This document shows positions 52,162 through 60,554 of a stretch of DNA of 64,000 bases, piece by piece; the stretch's first letter is position 1, and every line of letters begins with the position of its first letter. The position numbers and the translations under genes are program-made. The notes beneath the pieces were generated by a model. It made no database searches, was not told the DNA's origin, and was given only the letters and a program-made list of their open reading frames with translations. The stretch covers positions 58,408 through 122,407 of the forward strand of contig ONSR01000009.1 in the NCBI GenBank assembly GCA_900320565.1. The letters are read 5' to 3'. Source of the stretch: an uncultured Prevotellaceae bacterium (lineage in GTDB: Bacteria > Bacteroidota > Bacteroidia > Bacteroidales > Bacteroidaceae).

Positions 52162-53739
52162 TTACGCCACCTTATTCAGCTTCTTGATAATCGAGAAGAT
52201 GAAGATAGCAGCAAGCAGGCAGATTGCCATAAGCGTGCCCCAAACGATGGTGAGGTCCATGCCCCACATGTGTCCAGGAATGCTGACAAGCTTGTTGCCG
52301 ATAGCCGTTGCAACGAACCATCCGCCCATCATCATGCCTTTGTACTTCACAGGAGAAACCTTCGTCACGAACGAGATACCAATCGGGCTCAGCAGCAACT
52401 CGGCAAAGGTGAGGATGAGGTATGTCCTAACCAACAGCGAAGGACCAACGTTTGCCTGATGAATATGGTTCACAGGATCTGCAGCAGGAAGTCCAACGGA
52501 ATCCAACGTGAGCCACAGATAAGCGCAGGCTGCAACAAGCATACCCAAGCCAATCTTGACGGGAGCCTTTGGTTCCTTGCCTATGCTTGCCAGCCAACCG
52601 AAGAGAGCCACGCTGACAGGCGTCAGGATAACTACAAAGCAAGGGTTGAAGTGCTGGAAGATAGGAGCAGAAACTGCTGTCTCGACACCTGGAGCAGGCA
52701 CCATATTATAAAGGAAGAACGCGCCTGCAACAATCATGATAGCTGCAAGGATGCGAGGCAAACCCTTCGACTGGAAGATGCCAAACAGGCCATAAACAAT
52801 GAAGATGAGAGCCAAGAGGTTGCGCACATCGAACATCATGCTCTCGATGCCTGTAGAGGTTTGAGCGGTATATTCATCTGCGAACCAAGTCAAAGTCAAG
52901 CCGTTCTGATGGAATGCCATCCAGAAGAAGATGACGACAGCAAAGACGAGACAGAGGCAAACGATGCGCTCCTTCGTGTCGTTCTCGGCAGGAACTTCTG
53001 CTTTCTGTGTCTCTTCCTTGACAGCAACCTTCTTTGTTGTACCAATCACATGAGCGAACGTGCGCTTGCCCAGATAATAGATAAGGATAGAGGCAATCAC
53101 GCTGACACAAGCAACAGCAAAGGCAAAGTGATAGGAGTCAGCCTTGCTGTAACCGAGCGACGACTGTGCCCAGTTCATGATGGCAATGGCTGCCGTCGGA
53201 GCAAACAGAGCGCCAATGTTGATGGCCATGTAGAAGAGCGAGAAGCCCGAGTCGCGCTTGTCGGCAAACTCAGGATCGTTATAGAGGTCGCCCACCATGA
53301 CTTGCAGGTTGCCCTTGAAGAGGCCTGTTCCAAGAGACACGAGCAAAAGGCCTGCACCCATTGCGATGATGGCTGGTGTTGCCTTGCCCAAAGGCACAGA
53401 CAGGATGAGGTAACCGATGAACATGATCATAATGCCCAACACGACCATCTTGCTGTAGCCGTACTTGTCGGCAAGCATGCCACCAAACAAAGGCAGCAGA
53501 TACACAACGAACAGGAAGTTGGAGAACGTCTCGCTGGCCCAACCTGAGTCGAAGCCAAAGTTGTCATGAAGGAAAAGGACGAATACGGCCAGCATGGTGT
53601 AGTAACCAAAGCGCTCGCCAGTATTGGCCAGAGCCAACGTCCAAAGTCCTTTTGGCTGCCCCTTGTAAGACAAGAGAAGGAAGCAGAACCAGATTGCAAA
53701 CAAGCCCACGATAATGGGAGTAGATAACATTTCGAACAT
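52162..53739 (-). CDS. POT/PTR2 family proton-coupled peptide transporter
   Basis: 525 residues with about 14 TM helices. The N-terminal family motif is ANTGERFGYYTMLAVFVLFL (helix 1, the E-R-F core of ExxERF; the first Glu is replaced), with GGMLADKYGYSKMVVLGI after helix 2 and MAINIGALFAPTAA around helix 5. POT carriers import di- and tripeptides with protons. A charged insert KKVAVKEETQKAEVPAENDT (~240) lies in the central cytoplasmic loop between the two six-helix bundles. It is the first gene of a minus-strand run with NhaC and GH32. The promoter element TAACTTTG is at 53779-53772. It could recover peptides released by the secreted proteases of this region. Confidence 0.9.
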   Translation of the reverse strand: MFEMLSTPIIVGLFAIWFCFLLLSYKGQPKGLWTLALANTGERFGYYTMLAVFVLFLHDNFGFDSGWASETFSNFLFVVYLLPLFGGMLADKYGYSKMVVLGIMIMFIGYLILSVPLGKATPAIIAMGAGLLLVSLGTGLFKGNLQVMVGDLYNDPEFADKRDSGFSLFYMAINIGALFAPTAAIAIMNWAQSSLGYSKADSYHFAFAVACVSVIASILIYYLGKRTFAHVIGTTKKVAVKEETQKAEVPAENDTKERIVCLCLVFAVVIFFWMAFHQNGLTLTWFADEYTAQTSTGIESMMFDVRNLLALIFIVYGLFGIFQSKGLPRILAAIMIVAGAFFLYNMVPAPGVETAVSAPIFQHFNPCFVVILTPVSVALFGWLASIGKEPKAPVKIGLGMLVAACAYLWLTLDSVGLPAADPVNHIHQANVGPSLLVRTYLILTFAELLLSPIGISFVTKVSPVKYKGMMMGGWFVATAIGNKLVSIPGHMWGMDLTIVWGTLMAICLLAAIFIFSIIKKLNKVA

Positions 53740-53771
53740 AGTTTATTTGATTTAAGTTAATAATTTGCCGA

Positions 53772-53830
53772 CAAAGTTATAAAAAAAAGTTCAATGTTCA
53801 ATGTTCAATGTTCAATTTGTTGTACTTTTG
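53772..53830. promoter_or_regulatory. divergent promoter region of the POT and SulP genes with four 7 bp repeats
   Basis: TAACTTTG on the minus strand (53779-53772) points to POT and TACTTTTG on the plus strand (53823-53830) points to SulP. Between them TTCAATG occurs three times plus TTCAATT (53790-53817). Both -33 positions fall within or beside the repeat. Confidence 0.65.
53790..53817 (+). repeat. four 7 bp units (TTCAATG) between divergent promoters
   Basis: TTCAATG three times followed by TTCAATT. The heptamer differs from the GTCAATG units at 52069-52159 by one base. Confidence 0.92.
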
Positions 53831-53849
53831 CAGCGTAATTTGAACAGAC

Positions 53850-55583
53850 ATGAAAGGATTGACACCAAGAATTATCGGCTGCATGAAGGGTTATAGCCGC
53901 GAAACCTTCATGAAAGACTTGATGGCTGGCATCATCGTGGGCATCGTTGCTTTGCCACTTGCCATCGCTTTCGGCATAGCCAGCGGTGTAACCCCTGAAA
54001 AGGGCATTATAACGGCCATTGTGGCTGGTTTCCTCATCTCCTTGCTCGGCGGCACAAAAGTGCAAATTGGAGGCCCTACAGGAGCCTTTATCGTCATCAT
54101 CTACGGCATTGTCAACAACCCTGAATACGGTCTGCAAGGCTTGCTGATTGCCACTATTCTGGCAGGCATCATTCTCATCGCGCTTGGTGCTTTCAGGCTG
54201 GGCGTCGTCATCAAGTTCATCCCCTATCCTATCATCATAGGCTTCACGGCAGGTATCGCTTTGACCATCTTTACGACGCAAATCAGCGACATACTGGGCT
54301 TGACGCAAACCGCGATTAGCACGACTGGCGAGGCCATCCGCATCCCCCTCAAGACGCCTGGCGACTTCGTGGGCAAATGGATATGCTATGCCGAGAACAT
54401 CGGGACGTTCAATCTCTGGAACTTCATTGTCGCCATCGGTTCTTTGCTGGTCATCATCTTCTCGCCCAAGGCATTGAAGAAGGTGCCTGGCTTGGGCAAG
54501 ATACCTGGTTCGCTTTGGGGCATCTTGATTGGAACTGTTGCCGTTCTCATCATGAAGCAGTACGGCATCGAGGGCATCGACACCATCGGCGACCGCTTCC
54601 ACATCCAGGCGCAACTGCCTAAAATGGTCGTGCCAAGCATCACTTTCGAACTCTTCCAGCAACTCATGCCTGTTGCCTTCACTATTGCCATCCTTGGAGC
54701 CATCGAGAGCCTGCTCTCAGCAACGGTGGCAGATGGTGTTATCAGCGACAAGCACGACTCGAACATGGAACTCATTGCACAAGGTGTGGCGAACATGATG
54801 ACACCGCTTTTCGGAGGCATTCCTGCAACGGGAGCCATCGCGCGCACCATGACAAACATCAACAACGGAGGCAAGACACCTGTTGCAGGCATCATCCATG
54901 CCGTCGTGCTGCTTGCCATCCTGCTTCTCTTGATGCCTTATGCTGAGTATATTCCGATGGCTTCGCTGGCTGCAGTACTCGTCATCGTGGCTTACAATAT
55001 GAGCGGCTGGCGCACGATTCGAGGCTTGCTGAAGAACCCGAAGAGCGACGTCATCGTGCTTTGCGTGACCTTCTTCCTGACGGTTGTCTTCGACCTCACC
55101 ATCGCGATTGAGGTCGGCCTCATCCTGGCCTGCGCCCTCTTCATGAAGCGCATCATGGAGACCACCGAGATCTCTGTCATCAAGGACGAAATAGACCTTG
55201 GCGACGCCTCGGATATGGCCGTGAACGAGGAGCACCTCATCATCCCCAAAGGCTGCGCAGTTTATGAGATTAACGGTCCTTACTTCTTTGGCATTGCCAA
55301 CAAGTTCGACGACCTGATGGCAAACATCGGGCACGAGAAGCCAAAGGTTCGCATCATCCGCATGAGGAAGGTACCCTTCATCGACTCGACAGGCATCCAT
55401 AACCTGCAGACGCTCATCGAGATGAACCACGAAGAAGGCATCCACGTCATTCTCTCAGGCGTTAATCCGAAAGTGCATAGCCAGCTGCAGAAAGCACGCT
55501 TCTACGACCTCATGGAGAGCGACCACATTTGTCCGCACATCGACGTCGCCCTCCAAAAAGCACGTGAATTCTTAGAGAACTAG
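53850..55583 (+). CDS. SulP-family anion transporter with STAS domain
   Basis: 577 residues. The membrane part (~1-425) begins MKDLMAGIIVGIVALPLAIAFGIASGV, the family signature. Later segments include GGTKVQIGGPTGAFIVIIYGIV, GFTAGIALTIFTTQ and FGGIPATGAIARTMTNINNGGKTP. A cytoplasmic STAS domain follows (~455-570) with PFIDSTGIHNLQTL, the serine equivalent to the anti-sigma-antagonist phosphorylation site. Members carry sulfate, bicarbonate or other anions by symport or exchange. Its location beside a four-sulfatase operon suggests sulfate transport, but bicarbonate (BicA-type) is just as consistent with sequence alone. It runs convergent with the sulfatase operon. Confidence 0.92.
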   Translation: MKGLTPRIIGCMKGYSRETFMKDLMAGIIVGIVALPLAIAFGIASGVTPEKGIITAIVAGFLISLLGGTKVQIGGPTGAFIVIIYGIVNNPEYGLQGLLIATILAGIILIALGAFRLGVVIKFIPYPIIIGFTAGIALTIFTTQISDILGLTQTAISTTGEAIRIPLKTPGDFVGKWICYAENIGTFNLWNFIVAIGSLLVIIFSPKALKKVPGLGKIPGSLWGILIGTVAVLIMKQYGIEGIDTIGDRFHIQAQLPKMVVPSITFELFQQLMPVAFTIAILGAIESLLSATVADGVISDKHDSNMELIAQGVANMMTPLFGGIPATGAIARTMTNINNGGKTPVAGIIHAVVLLAILLLLMPYAEYIPMASLAAVLVIVAYNMSGWRTIRGLLKNPKSDVIVLCVTFFLTVVFDLTIAIEVGLILACALFMKRIMETTEISVIKDEIDLGDASDMAVNEEHLIIPKGCAVYEINGPYFFGIANKFDDLMANIGHEKPKVRIIRMRKVPFIDSTGIHNLQTLIEMNHEEGIHVILSGVNPKVHSQLQKARFYDLMESDHICPHIDVALQKAREFLEN

Positions 55584-55813
55584 AGTTTTTCTTTTTGACA
55601 ATTAGGAGCTGGCTGAAATGTGCCTACGCCTTGTCGTGAATCAAAGCTCCTGTCCCTGGTGATTCTTGGGCGTATTACCTCCCAACATAATCTATCTCCA
55701 TAAGGCAAATTCCGCTGCTTGAGGAATCTTGATTTAAATAGAATCCGTACCTTCGTAAACCGAACGATATACAACATACAAGGGAAAAACACTAGCATAT
55801 CTTATACATATCT

Positions 55814-55901
55814 CTATAATATCAAGTAAAGAGTTCTATAATATCAAGTAAAGAGCTCTATAACATCAAGAAAAGACCTCCATTGGAACAAGCAAACAAC
55901 T
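55814..55901 (+). repeat. 22 bp tandem array, three clear units plus one weak
   Basis: Units begin at 55814, 55836, 55858 and 55880. Units 1 and 2 share their first 20 bases (CTATAATATCAAGTAAAGAG), unit 3 reads CTATAACATCAAGAAAAGA, and unit 4 is diverged (GGAACAAGCAAACAACT). Confidence 0.85.
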
Positions 55902-55921
55902 AAGTAGTATCTCCTATACAT

Positions 55922-55998
55922 GTCCGGTAGATGTCCGGTAGATGTTCGGTATAAAAGCGGACAAGTACCGGACAAGTACCGGACATATAGCGGACAAC
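55922..55998 (+). repeat. 11 bp tandem array, seven units with mid-array inversion
   Basis: GTCCGGTAGAT (2), GTTCGGTATAA, AAGCGGACAAG, TACCGGACAAG, TACCGGACATA, TAGCGGACAAC in unbroken register. The first three carry TCCGGTA and the others its reverse complement TACCGGA, so the array is an inverted repeat built from direct repeats. Confidence 0.92.
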
Positions 55999-56047
55999 GA
56001 TAGGAGGAAAATAGGAGCTCCACATGAGCAACTATATGGATAGAATT

Positions 56048-56113
56048 GAGGTCTGTATGAGAAGTACTAGAGAGTTACGTGAGATATTATAGAGAACGCT
56101 AATTCGTATAATT
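56048..56113 (+). repeat. weak 22 bp array, three diverged units
   Basis: Units at 56048, 56070 and 56092 start GAGGTC, GAGAGT and GAGAAC and share TGAGA..TA.TA in the first two. The rest of the 568 bp convergent gap (55584-55813) shows no gene or terminator that I can support. Confidence 0.45.
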
Positions 56114-56151
56114 GAATTATTCTTTTTTACCATTCTAGATGGGTTAAGCCG

Positions 56152-57780
56152 CTACTCTTTCAGCCTCGTATCGCGACCTCCACGGCCTTTTGGGAAGACG
56201 TGATGGGTGTTGGCCCATTCTTCCCATTTTCCGACGAGCTGCTTCAATTGTTCGGGCTTCTCGGCTGCAAGGTCGTGGCGCTCGGTTCGGTCGTTCGGTA
56301 TGAAATAGAGTTCCCATTTGTCGGTTACCTCGTCGCGAACGGCTTTCCAGTCGTTCCACCTGACGTAGCAGTTATCAGCATGTTCGCCGAAGATGTATTC
56401 GTGGAGCTTCTTGTCGGGATGACTGACGGCTGGCATCAGGCTTGTTCCTGCAAGCGGAATGATGTCGTTGCCTCCGTGATAGGTCTTTGGATAGGTGGCT
56501 CCAGCCACATCGATGAAGGTGGCCATAAGGTCTGTGACGTGGCAGATGTTGTCTCTGAGCTGCGAGGCGTACTGTCGGGTTTGCTCTGGCCAGGAGACGA
56601 TGAGCGGCGCTGCTATGCCGCCTTCGTAGGCACGGCGTTTGTACTTACGGTAGGGCGTGTTGCTCACCATTGCCCAGGGCTTGCCATAGGACGGCTGCAC
56701 CCAATGCTGCTGGTTGTTGATGTCGGCTATGGTTCCGAAGCCTGTCTCGCTATAGGGCTCAGCGCATGCTCCGTTGTCGGAAAGGAAGATGATGAGGGTA
56801 TTGTCGAGCTGCCCCTTTTCCTGGAGGTAGGCGATGACTCGGCCAATGTTGTAGTCCATGCAATGAACCTGTGCGGCATAGACCGACATGCGAAGGGCTG
56901 AGTTGTCCTGTTCCTCTACGGAGAGTTGGTCCCAAGTCCTGGATTCCCATTCGGCCAGTCCCCATTCGTCCTTTATGAGTCCCAGCTCCACCATTCTCTG
57001 CCTGCGCTGCTCGCGCGTCTTTTGCCATCCATCAGCATAGCGCCCAGCCATCTTCTCGATGTCGGCATCTTTGGCTTGCAGAGGCCAGTGCGGGGCGTTG
57101 TAGGCAAGGTAGAGGAAGAAGGGCTTGTCGTCCTGCTGCTCTTCGAGGAAAGTGATGGCGTGGTCGGTGAAGGCATCCGTAGTGTAATAAGGCGGGCGTG
57201 GAGCAGGAAGATGCATGTTGTCGAGCGTCAAGCCTCGTCCACCGCGGGGTTGCAGATAGCTCGTTGCACCAGCCAGAATGCCATAGAAATGCTCGAAGCC
57301 TCGCTGCAGCGGCCATTTCTCTTTTCCATGCAGTCCGACATGCCATTTGCCCGTCATATAGGTGTGGTATCCAGCATCGCGAAGCACCTCAGCCATCGTC
57401 AGGCAATTGCGGTTCAGGAACCCCATATATCCGTGCTCACCCTGATGCTCTGGGTCATCTCCGTCTTTAAGCTCAGGGTCTTCCGACATTGCTCCGATGC
57501 CGGCTTGATGGGAATAGAGGCCGGTCAGCAGACTGGCTCTGGTGGGGCAGGAACGTCCGCAATTGTAGAACTGCGTGAAGCGAAGCCCTCGAGCGGCTAA
57601 AGCGTCGATATTGGGTGTAGGAATCTCGCCTCCGTAGCATCCGATGTCGGAATAGCCCATGTCGTCAGCCATGATGAGCAGGATGTTCGGACGTTTGTCT
57701 GTCTTCTTTGCCGACCAGCATGGAAAAGCCGTCAGCAGCGCTACAGCAGAAAGACTGCCTTTGATGATGATGTGCTTCAT
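56152..57780 (-). CDS. S1 family sulfatase, serine-type (fourth of the operon)
   Basis: 542 residues from ATG 57780, chosen because it gives a clean signal peptide (KGSLSAVALLTAFPCWSA) and a 14-base gap from the previous gene; an in-frame ATG at 57816 would overlap that gene. Metal-binding Asp39-Asp40 lie in IMADDMGYSD. The formylglycine site is Ser77-Cys-Pro-Thr-Arg81 followed by ASLLTG, so the catalytic residue comes from serine although a cysteine sits next to it. Further blocks are GKWHVG (~140), LFLSDNGAC and PYRKYKRRAYEGGIAAPLIV, of the arylsulfatase-A-like kind. It removes sulfate esters from glycans after conversion by an anaerobic maturase encoded elsewhere. Confidence 0.92.
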   Translation of the reverse strand: MKHIIIKGSLSAVALLTAFPCWSAKKTDKRPNILLIMADDMGYSDIGCYGGEIPTPNIDALAARGLRFTQFYNCGRSCPTRASLLTGLYSHQAGIGAMSEDPELKDGDDPEHQGEHGYMGFLNRNCLTMAEVLRDAGYHTYMTGKWHVGLHGKEKWPLQRGFEHFYGILAGATSYLQPRGGRGLTLDNMHLPAPRPPYYTTDAFTDHAITFLEEQQDDKPFFLYLAYNAPHWPLQAKDADIEKMAGRYADGWQKTREQRRQRMVELGLIKDEWGLAEWESRTWDQLSVEEQDNSALRMSVYAAQVHCMDYNIGRVIAYLQEKGQLDNTLIIFLSDNGACAEPYSETGFGTIADINNQQHWVQPSYGKPWAMVSNTPYRKYKRRAYEGGIAAPLIVSWPEQTRQYASQLRDNICHVTDLMATFIDVAGATYPKTYHGGNDIIPLAGTSLMPAVSHPDKKLHEYIFGEHADNCYVRWNDWKAVRDEVTDKWELYFIPNDRTERHDLAAEKPEQLKQLVGKWEEWANTHHVFPKGRGGRDTRLKE

Positions 57781-57794
57781 AATGTGTTGTTGTT

Positions 57795-59174
57795 TTAAAA
57801 TTCCGTTATTTTCCATTCCTTTGGTGCGACAAATCCCTTCTGCCCTTTTCCATAAGGTATTTCTTCCTGATAGGGCACAATGGCATCGCCCTGCACTACC
57901 GTTTTACGAAGCTCCTTAACACGATTTGGATCTTCATAGATGCGACCTTCGCGTGTTTCGTAAGGGTTCTGCAGGATGTCCGTAATGAAGTCCTTCTTCA
58001 AGCCAAGATGCTGACCTGCGAGGATGAGTTTGTATTGTTGGCAAACGCCTGCACCGCATCCCAGATACATATCACGGTCTATCTGCTTCTTGCCCCGGAG
58101 CACACCATAAATGCTGATGCCGTCATACGGATTCTTCGGTTTCCCTTTCGCTCCGATGATGTCGGCCAGGGTGGGAAGGATATCGACGAAGCCCGTGACT
58201 TGCTCCAGTTTCCTGCCACCTTGCTGGAAACCTTTCTTCCAATAGATGCCTGCAACCGTACGGACTCCACCTTCCCATTCGTCGAACTTTGAGCCACGCA
58301 AGGGACGGTTCACACAATAAGGTTCCATACCCGGTACTCCCCCATTGTCGCTCATAAAAAGGATGATTGTATTGTCCCACTCGCCACTCTGACGAATGGC
58401 ATCGAGGATGGTCCCAACGCCTGTATCCATTCGAGAGACCATAGCCCGATAAGTCCATCCCTTCTGGTCTTTTGGGGGAAGGGCATCGAACTCCTCTTTG
58501 GAGATGAACTTACGGATTTCCTCTTCTGGTGCCTGATAAGGGGCATGAGGAGCATTGAAGCAGGCATAGACAAGATACGGCTCGCCCTTGGCATATTCCT
58601 TGATGCATCGCGAAGCTTCGGCAGCAATAAGGTCTGTGGAGTAGCCTTCCTCGTGGCACGACTCCCAATCGTTGTGCCAGTCAAGCTCTTTCTCTCGCGT
58701 ATGGTCGAAGTAATCAAAGGCACCGTTCAAGGCTCCATGGAAATGCGTAAAACCACGATTGAGCGGGTAGTAGCGCAGACGACTGTGCCCCATATGCCAT
58801 TTGCCTATCGCTGCACGATTTGTGTAGCCATTTCGTCCCAATAAGTCAGCCATCGTCTCTTCCTCGACAGGAAGTCCATAGTCTCGCCAAGGCGGAATGA
58901 CTGTCTCGCGAATGCCGAAGCGACTGGGATAGCGACCCGTCATGAGTCCACATCGTGTGGGAGAACTGACGGGAGCCGTATAGAAGCGATTCAGTTCAAT
59001 GCCTTCGCCAATAAGACGGTCGATGTTTGGCGTTGGGATGACGCTGCCGTGATAGCTCACATCGCCCCACCCCAAGTCGTCAGCTACGATAATCACTACA
59101 TTAGGACGCGTGGCTCCAAAGGCGTTTGCTGCGGTTGCAGCCGTCAGCAAAGCCAAAGCCTTTTTTCCCTGCAT
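57795..59174 (-). CDS. S1 family sulfatase, serine-type (third of the operon)
   Basis: 459 residues from ATG 59174, placed in TAATG with the upstream stop; an ATG two codons earlier (59180) is possible. Signal peptide KKALALLTAATAANAFG. Asp32-Asp33 in IVADDLGWGDV bind calcium; the formylglycine site is Ser70-Ser-Pro-Thr-Arg74 with CGLMTG. GKWHMGHSRL, FMSDNGGVPG and GGVRTVAGIYW are the other conserved blocks. The combination PLRGSKFDEWEGGVR suggests the N-acetylgalactosamine-6-sulfatase/arylsulfatase group, without a firm substrate. Translational coupling with the gene before it and its position in the run imply action on the same sulfated polymer. Confidence 0.92.
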   Translation of the reverse strand: MQGKKALALLTAATAANAFGATRPNVVIIVADDLGWGDVSYHGSVIPTPNIDRLIGEGIELNRFYTAPVSSPTRCGLMTGRYPSRFGIRETVIPPWRDYGLPVEEETMADLLGRNGYTNRAAIGKWHMGHSRLRYYPLNRGFTHFHGALNGAFDYFDHTREKELDWHNDWESCHEEGYSTDLIAAEASRCIKEYAKGEPYLVYACFNAPHAPYQAPEEEIRKFISKEEFDALPPKDQKGWTYRAMVSRMDTGVGTILDAIRQSGEWDNTIILFMSDNGGVPGMEPYCVNRPLRGSKFDEWEGGVRTVAGIYWKKGFQQGGRKLEQVTGFVDILPTLADIIGAKGKPKNPYDGISIYGVLRGKKQIDRDMYLGCGAGVCQQYKLILAGQHLGLKKDFITDILQNPYETREGRIYEDPNRVKELRKTVVQGDAIVPYQEEIPYGKGQKGFVAPKEWKITEF

Positions 59175-60529
59175 TACCATTCTTTCAGTCTGTTTTCTTC
59201 GTACCAGGCACACACCTTTTCTGCCAATTTGCGTGCAAGGCGTGGGTTCTGGTCAGCCAAGTTCTTTGTTTCGTTATGGTCAGCCTCAAGGTCGTAAAGC
59301 TCTATATCCGTGCAATTGTCGTTGCAGAGCAGTTTCCATTTGCCGCGACGAATGGCCAGATGAGGGCTACGGTTCTCCTTCCTGCCAGGGAAGTTGAAAC
59401 TCTTGTTTCGACCGAAATCCCACATCAAGTCTGTGCTGCGACTCTTTTTGTTCTTTCCCAAAAGTTGGCGCGACATATCTTCTCCCCTGCTCTTATAACC
59501 CTTTTCAGTAGAGATGCCTGCCATTTTGCAGAGCGAAGGATAGAGGTCCATAGCGCTGAGAATGGTCGTTTCGTTGCGCTCTCCAGCCTTTATCTTGGCA
59601 GGATAGCGAATGATGAAAGGCATATTGATGCCGCCCTCATAAAGGCTGTTTTTTGCGCCCCGCATCCCTAAGGTGCGACGTTGCATGAAACTGGGAGCAG
59701 GACCATTGTCGCTGGTAAAGATGACAATGGTATTCTCCGTAAGTCCCATCTTGTCGAGTTCGTCGAGGAAACGTCCCAACTGCACATCCATCTCCTTCAA
59801 TACAGGCTCGAAGGCATCCTCCTTTTCCCACTTTTCTCGCTTCTCGGCAAAGAATTCTGGCACCCAAGGCGTGTGCATATCATCAGGCCAAAGGTTCAGG
59901 AAGAAGGGCTTGCCATTCTGTTTCCTGATAAATTCGAGGCTCTTATCCACGAAATAAGCAGTTCTGTTCCAACGCTTCACACTATCGGAAGCCGCCCATA
60001 TCCAATGCGTAGAAGTGATGATTGGGTCTGGGTCTGGACTCTCATAAGTGGAGATGTGTTCGTCGTAACCATAGTTCTCGAAGCCAGGAGCATCTGTTAC
60101 ATCACGACCTCCACCAAGATGCCATTTGCCAATATGCGCCGTAGCGTAGCCTGCTTGCTGGAAAGCCCTCGCAATACTGGGAGCAGAAGGATTCAGGTAG
60201 TTGAGTTGCTCAACCCTCTTGTTGGCAGCCCTCGTGTCCATAAATGTGTTTATTCCATGCTCCAGCGGGAACTGACCTGTAATAAGCCCACAACGGGAAG
60301 GAGAGCTGACAGGAGCGGCAGAGTAATACTGCGTGAAGGAAAGTCCTTGCTGAGCCAGACGGTCGATATTGGGAGTCGGTGTATATGAGCCTCCGAAGCA
60401 ACTGACGTCGCCTATGCCCATATCATCAATATACATAATAATGACATTCGGCTGCTTGTCTTGTGCGCAGAGCGCAGCAGGCAGTACAGCAAGCCCTGAA
60501 AGCATTTTGCGGTATCGTGATTTATTCAT
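59174..60529 (-). CDS. S1 family sulfatase, serine-type (second of the operon)
   Basis: 451 residues with signal peptide KMLSGLAVLPAALCAQ. Asp35-Asp36 in YIDDMGIGDV are calcium ligands; the formylglycine site is Ser75-Ser-Pro-Ser-Arg79 with CGLITG. GKWHLGGGRDV, IFTSDNGPAPSF and LYEGGINMPFIIRYP complete the fold. The C-terminal part (WKLLCNDNCTDIELYDL) is the usual four-stranded subdomain. It sits 25 bases after the first sulfatase of the operon, and its TAA overlaps the next ATG. It differs clearly from its neighbours in sequence, as expected if each removes a different sulfate. Confidence 0.92.
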   Translation of the reverse strand: MNKSRYRKMLSGLAVLPAALCAQDKQPNVIIMYIDDMGIGDVSCFGGSYTPTPNIDRLAQQGLSFTQYYSAAPVSSPSRCGLITGQFPLEHGINTFMDTRAANKRVEQLNYLNPSAPSIARAFQQAGYATAHIGKWHLGGGRDVTDAPGFENYGYDEHISTYESPDPDPIITSTHWIWAASDSVKRWNRTAYFVDKSLEFIRKQNGKPFFLNLWPDDMHTPWVPEFFAEKREKWEKEDAFEPVLKEMDVQLGRFLDELDKMGLTENTIVIFTSDNGPAPSFMQRRTLGMRGAKNSLYEGGINMPFIIRYPAKIKAGERNETTILSAMDLYPSLCKMAGISTEKGYKSRGEDMSRQLLGKNKKSRSTDLMWDFGRNKSFNFPGRKENRSPHLAIRRGKWKLLCNDNCTDIELYDLEADHNETKNLADQNPRLARKLAEKVCAWYEENRLKEW

Positions 60530-60554
60530 GAGTTTGTATGTTTTCTGATTTGTT

